Positions 63,684-64,000 of a stretch of 64,000 nucleotides of DNA are shown here, in pieces. Made by a program: the position numbers and the translations under genes. The notes under the pieces are model-generated. The model saw nothing but the letters and a program-made list of their open reading frames with translations. It did no database searches and had not been told where the DNA came from. Source of the DNA: Okibacterium fritillariae (GTDB lineage Bacteria; Actinomycetota; Actinomycetes; Actinomycetales; Microbacteriaceae); the NCBI RefSeq assembly GCF_900167575.1, contig NZ_FUZP01000001.1:1922001-1986000 (forward strand). The letters are read 5' to 3'. The first letter of the stretch is position 1, and each line of letters begins with the position of its first letter.

Positions 63684-63746
63684 CAAGTAGTTGCTTGCGC
63701 GGATACCTAGCGTGTGCAAGTATTTACCCCGCGCCTGCAAATAACA
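63684..63746. promoter_or_regulatory. Divergent control region marR / MFS exporter
   Basis: Contains the imperfect dyad CAAGTAGTTGCTTG (63684-63697) and the repeated half sites GTGCAAGTATTTA (63714-63726) and TGCAAATAA (63736-63744). Related TGCAA/TTGCA words suggest MarR binding sites overlapping both promoters. Matches are by eye. Confidence 0.45.
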
Positions 63747-63793
63747 GCGTATGCGTCTGATCGGCGTAAGTACAGATCGTGGAGGTCACACCC

Positions 63794-64000
63794 GTGCCTA
63801 TCGGACTCTTAGCTCTCGCCCTCGGCGGCTTCGGTATCGGTCTCACCGAGTTCGTCATTGCCGGCCTCCTGCCTCAGGTGGCTGCCGACTTCCAGGTCGA
63901 CGAAGCGGCCGCGGGGTGGCTGATCTCCGGTTATGCACTTAGCGTTGCGGCCGGCGCCATCCTCCTGACGGCCGCCGTGACGAAGCTCCCCCGCAAGCAG
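63794..64000 (+). CDS. MFS exporter of the arabinose-efflux type (5' part only)
   Basis: 69 codons open to the window edge from a GTG start with GGAGGT seven bases upstream. The visible part (LALALGGFGIGLTEFVIAGLLPQVAADFQVDEAAAGWLISGY split over helices 1-2) is the typical beginning of DHA1 exporters such as AraJ/YdhP. Helix 1 has the T-E-F motif of this group. The rest lies outside. It is probably repressed by the divergent MarR protein. Confidence 0.88.
   Translation, partial: MPIGLLALALGGFGIGLTEFVIAGLLPQVAADFQVDEAAAGWLISGYALSVAAGAILLTAAVTKLPRKQ

Overview
The window is very GC-rich chromosomal DNA, densely coding on both strands. Codon use, the frequent 'ggatgc/gcatcc' words, a PASTA-domain Ser/Thr kinase, a MarP-like membrane protease, a DUF3516 helicase and CUT1 sugar importers paired with LacI regulators all point to an actinobacterium, most likely Microbacteriaceae (Leifsonia/Microbacterium relatives). 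The genus is inferred from gene content, not shown. The gene set suits a free-living or plant/soil polysaccharide degrader.

Left part (1-13.4 kb): phosphate ABC permeases pstC-pstA run off the left edge behind a PASTA kinase and a hypothetical protein. Then come two CUT1 sugar permeases without a binding protein plus a small metallophosphoesterase, behind a promoter whose spacer holds a LacI-type palindrome. A LuxR-type regulator, a secreted GH18 chitinase with a chitin-binding domain, a GAP-family membrane protein and a PdxH-like oxidase follow.

Middle part (13.5-34.7 kb): two divergent DHA2-type drug exporters, a 37-residue lysine-rich protein, the SbcCD nuclease, an acidic protein, a VOC protein, a levodione-reductase-like SDR, a DUF3516 helicase, an SH3-like small protein overlapping a MarP-type protease, a zinc-ribbon SDR and an LLM flavin oxidoreductase. 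A compositionally different patch (30.6-32.1 kb) carries an Abi/HEPN-like gene and the relic of a YefM-type antitoxin. Then come MmcQ, an MpaB-family oxygenase and a zinc alcohol dehydrogenase.

Right part (34.9-63.8 kb) has two large LacI-controlled sugar regulons. The leftward one (about 15 kb) runs LacI, two CUT1 permeases, a binding lipoprotein, two ADP-ribosylglycohydrolase paralogues, a PfkB kinase, a glycosidase-like barrel fused to an FGE-sulfatase-fold domain, a CaiB CoA-transferase, a CitE-like lyase and a secreted esterase with a propeller-like region. Most neighbours overlap by 4 nt. Together they suggest import, cleavage and phosphorylation of an unknown ribosyl- or glycosyl-containing compound; this is the least explained system here. 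The rightward one is a xylo-oligosaccharide regulon: a divergent LacI, a BxlEFG-like importer, GH3 and GH43 enzymes and an acetylxylan-esterase-like enzyme, behind a promoter and a CGAAA-n-TTTCG operator. The window closes with an LPQTG surface protein, an acyl-CoA synthetase, a MarR regulator and a divergent MFS exporter cut by the right edge.

A recurring oddity is that several otherwise ordinary proteins contain in-frame tandem repeats of 6, 15 or 18 bp.
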